Positions 49,100 to 58,725 of a stretch of 64,000 nucleotides of DNA are shown piece by piece. Below the pieces are notes generated by a model that saw nothing but the letters and a program-made list of their open reading frames with translations, did no database searches and was not told the DNA's origin. Source of the DNA: Pseudomonas uvaldensis. GTDB lineage: Bacteria; Pseudomonadota; Gammaproteobacteria; Pseudomonadales; Pseudomonadaceae. The translations under genes were made by a program, and so were the position numbers. Position 1 is the first letter of the stretch. Each line of letters opens with the position of its first letter. The DNA lies in assembly GCF_021271205.1 (NCBI RefSeq), contig NZ_JAIWKS010000010.1, positions 124,001 through 188,000 on the forward strand, written 5' to 3'.

Positions 49100-49774
49100 A
49101 TGCAATACAATCTCACCAGGATCGACCCGGATGCTCCTAACGAGCAGTACCCGATTGGCGAAAGGGAAACCGTCGCCGATCCGTTAGAGGATCAAGTCCA
49201 CAAGAATATCTTCATGGGCAAGCTCGAAGACGTGCTGAACAGCACGGTCAACTGGGGTCGCAAGAACTCCCTGTGGCCGTACAACTTCGGCCTTTCGTGC
49301 TGCTACGTGGAAATGACCACCGCCTTCACGGCGCCCCACGACATCGCGCGCTTCGGCGCCGAAGTCATCCGGGCATCGCCGCGCCAGGCGGACTTCATGG
49401 TTATCGCCGGTACGCCGTTCCTGAAGATGGCCCCCATCATCCAGCGCCTGTATGAGCAGATGCTGGAACCCAAGTGGGTCATTTCCATGGGCGCCTGTGC
49501 CAACTCCGGTGGCATGTATGACATCTATTCCGTGGTCCAGGGCGTCGACAAGTTCCTGCCCGTGGATGTCTACGTGCCCGGCTGCCCACCTCGTCCCGAA
49601 GCGTTCCTGCAAGGCTTGATGCTGTTGCAGGAATCCATCGGACAGGAACGTCGCCCGCTTTCCTGGGTCGTCGGTGACCAAGGCGTCTATCGCGCCGACA
49701 TGCCGTCGACAAAAGCCGAGCGCCGCGAACAGCGAATCGCAGTCACCAACCTGCGCAGCCCCGACGAAGTCTGA
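49100..49774 (+). CDS. nuoB: NADH-quinone oxidoreductase subunit B
   Basis: A 224-residue peripheral-arm subunit that carries [4Fe-4S] cluster N2, the last electron carrier before quinone. Cluster ligands are in FGLSCCYVEM (two adjacent Cys), GACANSGGMYD and VPGCPPRPE. The N-terminus (MQYNLTRIDPDAPNEQYP) fits ATG 49100 after GAGG; a TTG two codons upstream is rejected. Confidence 0.96.
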   Translation: MQYNLTRIDPDAPNEQYPIGERETVADPLEDQVHKNIFMGKLEDVLNSTVNWGRKNSLWPYNFGLSCCYVEMTTAFTAPHDIARFGAEVIRASPRQADFMVIAGTPFLKMAPIIQRLYEQMLEPKWVISMGACANSGGMYDIYSVVQGVDKFLPVDVYVPGCPPRPEAFLQGLMLLQESIGQERRPLSWVVGDQGVYRADMPSTKAERREQRIAVTNLRSPDEV

Positions 49775-49845
49775 TCCAGCTCTGTTCCGTCAAGAAACGA
49801 GAAACTGGCTTCATTCTTTACGTTGACCGAAAGCGATAAATAACC

Positions 49846-51630
49846 ATGACTACAGGCAGTGCTCTGTACATCCCGCCTTACAAGGCAGACGACCAGGATG
49901 TGGTCGTCGAACTGAATAACCGTTTTGGCCCCGAGGCGTTCACCGCCCAGGCAACCCGCACCGGCATGCCGGTGCTTTGGGTCGCCCGCGAGAAGCTTGT
50001 CGAAGTCCTGACCTTCCTGCGCAACCTGCCCAAGCCCTACGTCATGCTCTATGACCTGCACGGCGTGGACGAGCGTTTGCGAACCAAGCGTCACGGGCTG
50101 CCAAGCGGCGTCGATTTCACCGTGTTCTACCACCTGCTGTCGGTGGAACGTAATAGTGACGTAATGATCAAGGTCGCCTTGTCCGAGAACGACCTCAGCG
50201 TGCCGTCCGTGACCAGCATCTGGCCGAACGCCAACTGGTACGAGCGTGAAGTCTGGGACATGTTCGGCATCGACTTCCCCGGCCACCCGCACCTGACGCG
50301 CATCATGATGCCGCCGACCTGGGAAGGTCACCCGCTGCGCAAGGACTTCCCTGCCCGCGCCACTGAATTCGACCCGTTCAGCCTGTCCCTGGCCAAGCAA
50401 CAGCTCGAGGAAGAAGCCGCGCGCTTCAAGCCCGAAGACTGGGGCATGAAGCGCTCCGGGGCGAACGAGGACTACATGTTCCTCAACCTCGGCCCGAACC
50501 ACCCTTCTGCCCACGGTGCGTTCCGGATCATCCTGCAACTGGACGGCGAAGAGATCGTCGACTGCGTCCCGGACATCGGCTACCACCACCGTGGCGCCGA
50601 GAAGATGGGCGAGCGTCAGTCCTGGCACAGCTACATCCCGTACACCGACCGTATCGACTACCTCGGCGGGGTGATGAACAACCTGCCGTACGTACTCTCG
50701 GTCGAGAAGCTGGCCGGTATCACCGTACCGGACCGGGTCAACGTGATCCGCATCATGATGGCCGAGTTCTTCCGTATCACCAGCCACCTGCTGTTCCTGG
50801 GTACCTATATCCAGGACGTCGGCGCCATGACCCCGGTGTTCTTCACGTTCACCGACCGCCAGCGGGCCTACACGGTGATCGAAGCCATTACCGGTTTCCG
50901 TCTGCATCCGGCCTGGTACCGCATCGGCGGCGTCGCCCACGACCTGCCACGCGGCTGGGAAAAACTGGTCAAGGACTTCGTCGAATGGATGCCCAAGCGC
51001 CTGGACGAATATACCAAGGCTGCCCTGCAGAACAGCATCCTCAAGGGCCGGACCATCGGCGTGGCCGCCTACAACACCAAGGAAGCCCTGGAATGGGGCG
51101 TCACAGGTGCAGGCCTGCGTTCCACCGGCTGCGATTTCGACCTGCGCAAGGCGCGTCCTTACTCCGGCTACGAAAACTTCGAATTCGAAGTACCGCTGGC
51201 GGCCAACGGCGATGCCTATGACCGCTGCATGGTTCGCGTCGAGGAAATGCGCCAGAGCGTCAAGATCATCGAGCAGTGCATGCGCAACATGCCGGAAGGC
51301 CCGTACAAGGCGGACCACCCGCTGACCACGCCGCCGCCCAAGGAACGCACGCTGCAACACATCGAGACCCTGATCACGCACTTCCTGCAGGTTTCGTGGG
51401 GCCCGGTCATGCCGGCCAACGAATCCTTCCAGATGATCGAAGCGACCAAGGGCATCAACAGTTATTACCTGACGAGCGACGGCGGCACCATGAGCTACCG
51501 CACCCGGATCCGTACTCCAAGCTATCCGCACCTGCAGCAGATCCCTTCGGTGATCAAAGGCAGCATGGTCGCGGACTTGATTGCGTACCTGGGTAGTATC
51601 GATTTCGTTATGGCCGACGTGGACCGCTAA
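49846..51630 (+). CDS. nuoC: NADH-quinone oxidoreductase fused subunits C and D
   Basis: A 594-residue fusion of NuoC (about 1-190; WPNANWYEREVWDMFGIDFPGHPHLTRIMMP) and NuoD (about 205-594; NLGPNHPSAHGAFRIILQLDGE and GYHHRGAEKMGERQSW), as in E. coli and other gammaproteobacteria. NuoD forms much of the quinone-binding cavity, including the His of HPSAHG and a conserved Tyr. Length is close to the E. coli fused protein, and no frameshift separates the parts. A 71-bp gap follows nuoB. Confidence 0.96.
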   Translation: MTTGSALYIPPYKADDQDVVVELNNRFGPEAFTAQATRTGMPVLWVAREKLVEVLTFLRNLPKPYVMLYDLHGVDERLRTKRHGLPSGVDFTVFYHLLSVERNSDVMIKVALSENDLSVPSVTSIWPNANWYEREVWDMFGIDFPGHPHLTRIMMPPTWEGHPLRKDFPARATEFDPFSLSLAKQQLEEEAARFKPEDWGMKRSGANEDYMFLNLGPNHPSAHGAFRIILQLDGEEIVDCVPDIGYHHRGAEKMGERQSWHSYIPYTDRIDYLGGVMNNLPYVLSVEKLAGITVPDRVNVIRIMMAEFFRITSHLLFLGTYIQDVGAMTPVFFTFTDRQRAYTVIEAITGFRLHPAWYRIGGVAHDLPRGWEKLVKDFVEWMPKRLDEYTKAALQNSILKGRTIGVAAYNTKEALEWGVTGAGLRSTGCDFDLRKARPYSGYENFEFEVPLAANGDAYDRCMVRVEEMRQSVKIIEQCMRNMPEGPYKADHPLTTPPPKERTLQHIETLITHFLQVSWGPVMPANESFQMIEATKGINSYYLTSDGGTMSYRTRIRTPSYPHLQQIPSVIKGSMVADLIAYLGSIDFVMADVDR

Positions 51631-51632
51631 GC

Positions 51633-52130
51633 ATGAACAGCACGCTTATCCAGACAGACCGTTTCGCCCTGAGCGAAACCGAGCGCTCGGCCATCGAGCA
51701 CGAGCTGCATCACTACGAAGACCCGCGCGCGGCGTCGATCGAAGCCTTGAAAATCGTTCAGAAGGAACGTGGCTGGGTGCCAGATGGCGCGCTCTACGCC
51801 ATCGGCGAAATTCTCGGCATCCCGGCGAGCGACGTCGAAGGCGTCGCAACCTTCTACAGCCAGATTTTCCGCCAACCAGTGGGCCGCCATATCATTCGCG
51901 TCTGCGACAGCATGGTCTGCTACATCGGTGGCCACGAGTCCGTGGTCAGTGAGATCCAGAGCAAGCTGGGCATCGGCCTCGGCCAGACCACCGCCGACGG
52001 CCGCTTCACCCTGCTGCCGGTGTGCTGCCTGGGCAACTGCGACAAGGCCCCGGCGCTGATGATCGACGACGACACCTTTGGTGACGTCAAGCCGGATGGC
52101 GTCGCCAAACTGCTGGAGGGCTACGTATGA
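51633..52130 (+). CDS. nuoE: NADH-quinone oxidoreductase subunit E
   Basis: A 165-residue peripheral subunit carrying a [2Fe-2S] cluster (N1a). The four ligands are in RVCDSMVCYIGG (C-x4-C) and PVCCLGNCDKAP (C-x3-C), in a thioredoxin-like fold. It starts two bases after the nuoCD stop and overlaps nuoF by four bases (ATGA). Confidence 0.96.
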   Translation: MNSTLIQTDRFALSETERSAIEHELHHYEDPRAASIEALKIVQKERGWVPDGALYAIGEILGIPASDVEGVATFYSQIFRQPVGRHIIRVCDSMVCYIGGHESVVSEIQSKLGIGLGQTTADGRFTLLPVCCLGNCDKAPALMIDDDTFGDVKPDGVAKLLEGYV

Positions 52131-53485
52131 CCCTGACTTCCTTCGGGCCCGCCAACCGCATCCAGCGCTCGGCCGAAACCCATCCCCTGACCTGGCGTCT
52201 GCGTGACGACGGCGAACCGGTGTGGCTGGACGAGTACCAGGCCAAGAATGGCTACGCCGCTGCGCGCAAGGCGTTCACCCAGATGGCCCAGGACGATATC
52301 GTCCAGACCGTGAAGGACTCCGGCCTCAAGGGTCGCGGCGGTGCGGGCTTCCCCACTGGCGTGAAATGGGGCCTGATGCCCAAGGACGAGTCCATCAACA
52401 TCCGCTATCTGCTGTGCAACGCGGACGAAATGGAGCCCAACACCTGGAAAGACCGGATGCTGATGGAGCAACTGCCCCATCTGCTGATCGAAGGCATGCT
52501 CATCAGTGCCCGTGCGCTGAAGACCTACCGTGGCTACATCTTCCTGCGCGGCGAATACACCACCGCTGCCCGGCACCTGAACCGTGCCGTGGAAGAAGCC
52601 AAGGCCGCCGGCCTTTTGGGCAAGAACATCCTCGGTTCGGGTTTTGATTTCGAACTGTTCGTGCACACCGGCGCCGGACGTTATATCTGCGGTGAAGAAA
52701 CCGCACTGATCAACTCCCTGGAAGGCCGTCGCGCCAACCCGCGCTCCAAGCCGCCCTTCCCCGCTGCCGTCGGCGTGTGGGGCAAGCCGACTTGCGTGAA
52801 CAACGTCGAGACCCTGTGCAACGTGCCGGCGATCATCGCCGACGGTGTTGACTGGTACAAATCCCTGGCCCGCGACGGCAGTGAAGACATGGGCACCAAG
52901 CTCATGGGCTTCTCCGGCAAGGTCAAGAATCCAGGCCTGTGGGAGCTGCCTTTCGGCGTCACCGGTCGCGAGCTGTTCGAAGACTATGCCGGCGGCATGC
53001 GAGACGGCTACAAGCTCAAGTGCTGGCAGCCTGGCGGCGCCGGTACCGGCTTCCTGTTGCCCGAACACCTCGACGCCCAGATGTACGCCGGCGGCATCGC
53101 CAAGGTCGGCACCCGTATGGGGACCGGCCTGGCGATGGCGGTGGACGACAGCATCAGCATGGTCTCGCTGCTGCGCAACATGGAAGAGTTTTTCGCCCGT
53201 GAGTCGTGTGGTTTCTGCACCCCTTGCCGCGATGGCCTGCCCTGGAGCGTCAAGCTGCTGCGGGCCCTCGAAAAAGGCGAAGGCCAGGCCGGCGACATCG
53301 AGACCCTGCTGGGTCTGGTGGGTTTCCTCGGCCCAGGCAAGACCTTCTGTGCTCACGCACCGGGTGCCGTGGAGCCATTGGGCAGCGCAATCAAATATTT
53401 CCGCCCTGAATTCGAGGCCGGCATCGCGCCCACCCGCGCGGGCGACCTCAATCAGGTGGTCACGCCGACCATGGTCGGCGCGTAA
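52127..53485 (+). CDS. nuoF: NADH-quinone oxidoreductase subunit F (NADH- and FMN-binding)
   Basis: A 452-residue subunit where NADH is oxidised. NADH/FMN-binding glycine-rich segments: GLKGRGGAGFPTGVKWGLMP and YICGEETALINSLEGRRANPR; the [4Fe-4S] N3 ligands are in ESCGFCTPCRDG and KTFCAHAPG. It overlaps nuoE; an unusual 138-bp gap with a hairpin separates it from nuoG. Confidence 0.97.
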   Translation: MTLTSFGPANRIQRSAETHPLTWRLRDDGEPVWLDEYQAKNGYAAARKAFTQMAQDDIVQTVKDSGLKGRGGAGFPTGVKWGLMPKDESINIRYLLCNADEMEPNTWKDRMLMEQLPHLLIEGMLISARALKTYRGYIFLRGEYTTAARHLNRAVEEAKAAGLLGKNILGSGFDFELFVHTGAGRYICGEETALINSLEGRRANPRSKPPFPAAVGVWGKPTCVNNVETLCNVPAIIADGVDWYKSLARDGSEDMGTKLMGFSGKVKNPGLWELPFGVTGRELFEDYAGGMRDGYKLKCWQPGGAGTGFLLPEHLDAQMYAGGIAKVGTRMGTGLAMAVDDSISMVSLLRNMEEFFARESCGFCTPCRDGLPWSVKLLRALEKGEGQAGDIETLLGLVGFLGPGKTFCAHAPGAVEPLGSAIKYFRPEFEAGIAPTRAGDLNQVVTPTMVGA

Positions 53486-53496
53486 CAACGCTTAAA

Positions 53497-53526
53497 AAAG
53501 GCGAAGGGTCCGTGCCCTTCGCCTTT
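53497..53526 (+). terminator. Intra-operon hairpin between nuoF and nuoG
   Basis: AAAGGCGAAGGG and CCCTTCGCCTTT form a perfect 12-bp stem with a 6-base loop, just after the nuoF stop. The tail (CGTCC) lacks a U-run, so it may act as an RNA-processing or stabilising element rather than a full terminator. Confidence 0.65.
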
Positions 53527-53623
53527 CGTCCGATGACGCCTCAGAGGCTGTTTGGATTCGGACGAACCACAAGATTCCATTAGCCACGCCCGCTGACACC
53601 GGGCCAACGAAGAACTTTGAACC

Positions 53624-56338
53624 ATGGCCACTATCCACGTAGACGGCAAAGCGCTCGAAGTCGATGGGGCAGACAACCTGTTACAGGCATGTCTGTCGCT
53701 AGGCCTCGACATTCCTTATTTCTGCTGGCACCCCGCGCTTGGTAGCGTCGGGGCCTGCCGCCAGTGCGCAGTCAAGCAATACACCGACGAGAACGACACC
53801 CGTGGTCGCATCGTCATGTCCTGCATGACCCCTGCCACCGACAACACCTGGATCTCCATCGACGATGAAGAGTCCAAGGCCTTCCGTGCCAGTGTCGTCG
53901 AATGGCTGATGACCAACCACCCGCACGACTGCCCGGTCTGCGAGGAAGGCGGTCACTGCCATCTGCAAGACATGACGGTGATGACCGGCCACAACGAGCG
54001 CCGTTATCGCTTCAAGAAGCGCACCCACCAGAACCAGCACCTGGGCCCGTTCATTTCCCACGAAATGAACCGCTGCATCGCCTGCTACCGCTGCGTGCGT
54101 TTCTACAAGGACTACGCCGGCGGCACCGACCTGGGCGTGTTCGGCGCCCACGACAACGTGTACTTCGGTCGCGTTGAAGACGGCACCCTGGAAAGCGAAT
54201 TCTCCGGCAACCTCACCGAGGTCTGCCCGACCGGTGTGTTCACCGACAAGACCCACTCCGAGCGCTACAACCGCAAGTGGGACATGCAGTTTGCGCCAAG
54301 CATCTGCCATGGCTGCTCCAGCGGTTGCAACATTTCCCCAGGCGAGCGCTACGGTGAACTGCGTCGCATCGAAAACCGCTACAACGGCTCGGTCAACCAG
54401 TATTTCCTCTGCGACCGTGGCCGTTTCGGCTATGGCTACGTCAACCGCAAGGATCGCCCTCGCCAGCCGCTGCTGGCCAACGGCACCAAGCTGAGCCTGG
54501 ACGAAGCCCTGGACAAGGCCGCAGATCTGCTGCGCGGCCGCAACATCGTCGGCATCGGCTCGCCCCGGGCCAGCCTGGAAAGCAACTACGCACTGCGTGA
54601 ACTGGTGGGCGCCGAGCACTTCTACAGTGGCATCGAAGCCGGTGAGCTGGAACGCATCCGCCTGGTGCTGGACGTGCTCAATAACAGCCCGCTGCCCGTA
54701 CCGACGATGCGTGACATCGAAGACCACGACGCGGTGTTCGTCCTTGGCGAAGACCTGACCCAGACCGCCGCCCGCATGGCCTTGGCCCTGCGCCAGTCAG
54801 TCAAGGGCAAGGCCGAAGACATGGCCGACGCGATGCGCGTCCAGCCGTGGCTCGACGCCGCCGTGAAAAACATCGGTCAACATGAGCTGAACCCGCTGTT
54901 CATCGCCAGCCTCGCCGAAACCAAGCTCGACGACGTGGCCGAGGAATGCGTCCACGCCGCTCCGGACGACCTGGCCCGTATCGGCTTTGCCGTGGCTCAC
55001 GCCCTGGACGCCAGCGCCCCGGCCGTCGACGGCCTGGACAGCGAAGCGGCCGCCCTGGTGCAACGCATCGCCGACGCCCTGCTGGCGGCCAAGCGCCCAT
55101 TGATCATCGCAGGCACCTCGTTGGGTTCCAAGGCGCTGATCGAAGCCGCCGCCAACATCGCCAAGGCCTTGAAGCTGCGCGAGAAGAACGGTTCCATCAG
55201 CCTGGTCGTGCCGGAAGCCAACAGCCTTGGCCTGGCCATGCTCGGTGGCGAATCGGTCGATGCCGCGCTGCAAGCGGTGATCGACGGTAGCGCCGACGCC
55301 ATCGTGGTACTGGAAAACGACCTGTACACCCGCACCGACAAGGCCCGCGTCGACGCGGCCCTGAGCGCGGCGAAAACCGTGATCGTCGCCGACCATCAGA
55401 AAACCGCTACCACCGACCGCGCCCACCTGGTGCTGCCAGCGGCGAGCTTCGCCGAAGGCGACGGTACCCTGGTCAGCCAGGAAGGTCGCGCCCAGCGCTT
55501 CTTCCAGGTCTTCGACCCGCAATATCTGGACGCCAGCATCCTGGTCCACGAAGGCTGGCGCTGGCTGCACGCCCTGCGCGCCACCCTGCTGAACCAGCCG
55601 ATCGACTGGACGCAACTGGACCATGTCACCGCTGCCGTGGCCTCGAGCACCGCGCAACTGGCCGGCATCGTCGACGCGGCACCGTCCGCCGCGTTCCGCA
55701 TCAAGGGCTTGAAGCTGGCCCGTGAACCGCTGCGCTACTCCGGTCGCACCGCGATGCGCGCCAACATCAGCGTTCACGAACCGCGCACCCCGCAAGACCA
55801 GGACACCGCGTTCGCCTTCTCCATGGAAGGCTACTCGGGCTCCGCCGAACCGCGCTCGCAAGTGCCGTTCGCCTGGTCGCCGGGCTGGAACTCGCCCCAG
55901 GCCTGGAACAAGTTCCAGGATGAAGTCGGTGGTCACCTGCGTGCTGGCGATCCGGGCACCCGTCTGATCGAAAGCCAGGGCGATGGCCTGAGCTGGTTCG
56001 CCAGCGTGCCGCGCGCCTTCAACCCGGCGCCGGGCACCTGGCAGGTCGTGCCGTTCCATCACCTGTTCGGCAGCGAAGAGAACTCTTCCAAGGCCGCGCC
56101 GGTACAGGAACGCATTCCGGCCGCCTATGTGTCGCTGGCCAAATCCGAAGCCGATCGCCTGGGCGTCAACGACGGTGCCCTGCTGAGCCTGAACGTGGCC
56201 GGCCAGACCCTGCGTCTGCCGCTGCGCATCAATGAGCAGTTGGGCGCTGGCCTGGTGGCCCTGCCGGCCGGCCTGGCGGGTATCCCGCCGGCGGTGTTCG
56301 GCAAAACCGTCGACGGTCTGCAGGAGGCAGCGCAATGA
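53624..56338 (+). CDS. nuoG: NADH-quinone oxidoreductase subunit G
   Basis: A 904-residue peripheral subunit with several Fe-S clusters and a molybdopterin-oxidoreductase-like C-terminal domain. Ligands: [2Fe-2S] N1b in YFCWHPALGSVGACRQCAVK, the His-Cys3 cluster N5 in HDCPVCEEGGHCHLQD, N4 in CIACYRCVRFYKD with CPTGVF, and the additional N7 in ICHGCSSGCN, as in E. coli. It overlaps nuoH by four bases (ATGA). Confidence 0.96.
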   Translation: MATIHVDGKALEVDGADNLLQACLSLGLDIPYFCWHPALGSVGACRQCAVKQYTDENDTRGRIVMSCMTPATDNTWISIDDEESKAFRASVVEWLMTNHPHDCPVCEEGGHCHLQDMTVMTGHNERRYRFKKRTHQNQHLGPFISHEMNRCIACYRCVRFYKDYAGGTDLGVFGAHDNVYFGRVEDGTLESEFSGNLTEVCPTGVFTDKTHSERYNRKWDMQFAPSICHGCSSGCNISPGERYGELRRIENRYNGSVNQYFLCDRGRFGYGYVNRKDRPRQPLLANGTKLSLDEALDKAADLLRGRNIVGIGSPRASLESNYALRELVGAEHFYSGIEAGELERIRLVLDVLNNSPLPVPTMRDIEDHDAVFVLGEDLTQTAARMALALRQSVKGKAEDMADAMRVQPWLDAAVKNIGQHELNPLFIASLAETKLDDVAEECVHAAPDDLARIGFAVAHALDASAPAVDGLDSEAAALVQRIADALLAAKRPLIIAGTSLGSKALIEAAANIAKALKLREKNGSISLVVPEANSLGLAMLGGESVDAALQAVIDGSADAIVVLENDLYTRTDKARVDAALSAAKTVIVADHQKTATTDRAHLVLPAASFAEGDGTLVSQEGRAQRFFQVFDPQYLDASILVHEGWRWLHALRATLLNQPIDWTQLDHVTAAVASSTAQLAGIVDAAPSAAFRIKGLKLAREPLRYSGRTAMRANISVHEPRTPQDQDTAFAFSMEGYSGSAEPRSQVPFAWSPGWNSPQAWNKFQDEVGGHLRAGDPGTRLIESQGDGLSWFASVPRAFNPAPGTWQVVPFHHLFGSEENSSKAAPVQERIPAAYVSLAKSEADRLGVNDGALLSLNVAGQTLRLPLRINEQLGAGLVALPAGLAGIPPAVFGKTVDGLQEAAQ

Positions 56339-57342
56339 GTTGGTTCACCCCTGAAGTGATCGACGTGATCCTGACGGTCCTCAAGGCCATCGTGATCCTG
56401 CTGGCCGTGGTGGTCACAGGCGCCTTGCTGAGCTTCGTCGAACGGCGCCTGCTGGGCTGGTGGCAGGACCGCTACGGTCCGAACCGCGTGGGCCCGTACG
56501 GCATGTTCCAGATCGCCGCCGACATGGTCAAAATGTTCTTCAAGGAAGACTGGACGCCGCCGTTTGCCGACAAGGTGATCTTCACCCTGGCACCGGTCGT
56601 GGCCATGAGCGCCTTGCTGATCGCCTTCGCGATCATCCCGATCACCCCGACCTGGGGTGTGGCGGACCTGAACATCGGCCTGCTGTTCTTCTTCGCCATG
56701 GCCGGCCTTTCGGTGTACGCGGTGCTGTTCGCCGGTTGGTCGAGCAACAACAAGTTCGCCCTGCTGGGCAGCCTGCGGGCCTCGGCCCAGACCGTGTCCT
56801 ACGAAGTGTTCATGGGCCTGGCCCTGATGGGCGTCGTGATCCAGGCCGGTTCGTTCAACATGCGCGACATCGTCGAGTACCAGGCCCAGAACCTGTGGTT
56901 CATCATTCCGCAGTTCTTCGGCTTTTGCACCTTCTTCATCGCTGGCGTGGCCGTGACACACCGTCACCCCTTCGACCAGCCGGAAGCGGAGCAGGAACTG
57001 GCCGACGGCTACCACATCGAATATGCCGGCATGAAATGGGGCATGTTCTTCGTCGGTGAGTACATCGGTATCGTCCTGATCTCGGCACTGCTAGTCACGC
57101 TGTTCTTCGGCGGCTGGCACGGTCCGTTCGACATCCTGCCGCAACTGTCCTTCGTGTGGTTCGCCCTGAAAACCGCGTTCTTCATCATGCTGTTCGTCCT
57201 GCTGCGCGCTTCGATCCCGCGCCCACGCTACGACCAGGTGATGGACTTCAGTTGGAAATTCTGCCTGCCGCTGACCCTGATCAACATGCTGGTGACCGCT
57301 GCGATCGTGTTGTTGAACACGCCTGCGGCCGCGGTTCAGTGA
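56335..57342 (+). CDS. nuoH: NADH-quinone oxidoreductase subunit H
   Basis: A 335-residue membrane subunit with about eight helices at the junction of both arms, forming part of the quinone channel. Family segments: SFVERRLLGWWQDRYGPNRVGPYG, FNMRDIVEYQAQNLWFI, PFDQPEAEQELADGYHIEY with conserved acidic residues, and RASIPRPRYDQVM. Confidence 0.96.
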   Translation: MSWFTPEVIDVILTVLKAIVILLAVVVTGALLSFVERRLLGWWQDRYGPNRVGPYGMFQIAADMVKMFFKEDWTPPFADKVIFTLAPVVAMSALLIAFAIIPITPTWGVADLNIGLLFFFAMAGLSVYAVLFAGWSSNNKFALLGSLRASAQTVSYEVFMGLALMGVVIQAGSFNMRDIVEYQAQNLWFIIPQFFGFCTFFIAGVAVTHRHPFDQPEAEQELADGYHIEYAGMKWGMFFVGEYIGIVLISALLVTLFFGGWHGPFDILPQLSFVWFALKTAFFIMLFVLLRASIPRPRYDQVMDFSWKFCLPLTLINMLVTAAIVLLNTPAAAVQ

Positions 57343-57353
57343 GGATTTGACCC

Positions 57354-57902
57354 ATGTTCAAATATATTGGCGACATCGTTAAGGGTACCGGTACCCAACT
57401 GCGAAGCCTGGTCATGATCTTCGGCCATGGCTTTCGCAAGCGCGACACCCTGCAATACCCGGAAGAGCCGGTTTACCTGGCGCCACGCTACCGCGGCCGC
57501 ATCGTCCTGACCCGTGACCCCGACGGCGAAGAGCGCTGCGTGGCCTGCAACCTGTGCGCCGTGGCGTGCCCGGTGGGCTGCATCTCGCTGCAGAAAGCTG
57601 AAACCGAAGACGGTCGCTGGTACCCGGACTTCTTCCGCATAAACTTCTCGCGCTGCATTTTCTGCGGCCTCTGCGAGGAAGCCTGCCCGACCACCGCGAT
57701 CCAGCTCACGCCGGATTTCGAAATGGCGGATTTCAAACGTCAGGACCTGGTGTACGAGAAAGAAGACTTGCTGATTTCCGGTCCCGGTAAAAACCCTGAT
57801 TACAACTTCTATCGTGTTGCAGGTATGGCCATTGCCGGGAAGCCGAAAGGTGCCGCGCAAAACGAAGCCGAGCCGATCAACGTGAAGAGCTTGCTGCCTT
57901 AA
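57354..57902 (+). CDS. nuoI: NADH-quinone oxidoreductase subunit I
   Basis: A 182-residue ferredoxin-like peripheral subunit with two [4Fe-4S] clusters (N6a and N6b): CVACNLCAVACPVGC and CIFCGLCEEACPTTA. Located directly after nuoH (11-bp gap). Confidence 0.97.
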   Translation: MFKYIGDIVKGTGTQLRSLVMIFGHGFRKRDTLQYPEEPVYLAPRYRGRIVLTRDPDGEERCVACNLCAVACPVGCISLQKAETEDGRWYPDFFRINFSRCIFCGLCEEACPTTAIQLTPDFEMADFKRQDLVYEKEDLLISGPGKNPDYNFYRVAGMAIAGKPKGAAQNEAEPINVKSLLP

Positions 57903-57911
57903 GGAAGAAAG

Positions 57912-58412
57912 ATGGAATTCGCTTTCTATTTCGCATCGGGTATTGCTGTGGTCTCCACGCTTCGCGTGGTCACCAACACCAACCCCATCCATGCCCTGCT
58001 CTACCTGATCATTTCGCTCATCGCCGTGGCCATGACTTTCTTCGCCCTCGGCGCGCCGTTTGCCGGTGCCCTGGAAGTGATCGCCTACGCTGGCGCCATC
58101 ATGGTGCTGTTCGTGTTCGTGGTGATGATGTTGAACCTGGGCCCGGCCTCGGTCCAGCAGGAGCGCAACTGGCTCAAGCCCGGCATCTGGGCGGGACCGG
58201 TGATTCTCGCCGCCCTGCTGCTGGGTGAACTGCTGTATGTGCTGTTCGCTCACCAGAGCGGCCAGGGCATCGGCCAAACCACCGTAGGCGCCAAGGCCGT
58301 GGGCATCAGCCTGTTCGGTCCGTACCTGTTGGTGGTCGAACTCGCCTCGATGCTGCTGCTTGCCGCAGCCGTCACGGCGTTCCATTTGGGCCGTAACGAG
58401 GCGAAGGAGTAA
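57912..58412 (+). CDS. nuoJ: NADH-quinone oxidoreductase subunit J
   Basis: A 166-residue membrane subunit with about five helices. The conserved third-helix segment [22 protein letters not shown], which forms a pi-bulge helix close to the quinone site, is present. Gap to nuoK only 4 bp. Confidence 0.95.
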
Positions 58413-58416
58413 TCAC

Positions 58417-58725
58417 ATGCCTGCTATCCCTCTCGAGCATGGTCTGGCGGTTGCCGGCATCCTGTTCTGCCTCGGTCTGGTCGGCCTGATGGTCCGCCGC
58501 AACATTCTGTTCGTGCTGATGAGCCTGGAGGTCATGATGAATGCCTCCGCCCTGGCCTTCATCGTTGCGGGCGCCCGCTGGGCCCAGCCGGATGGACAGA
58601 TCATGTTCATCCTGGTGATCAGCCTGGCAGCCGCCGAGGCCAGTATCGGCCTGGCGATCCTGTTGCAGCTGTACCGCCGCTTCCACACTCTCGATATCGA
58701 CGCTGCCAGCGAGATGCGCGGATGA
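58417..58725 (+). CDS. nuoK: NADH-quinone oxidoreductase subunit K
   Basis: A 102-residue three-helix membrane subunit with the MrpC-like fold. Conserved Glu residues for the proton path are in [13 protein letters not shown] and [19 protein letters not shown] lies before the ATG 58417. It overlaps nuoL by four bases. Confidence 0.95.
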
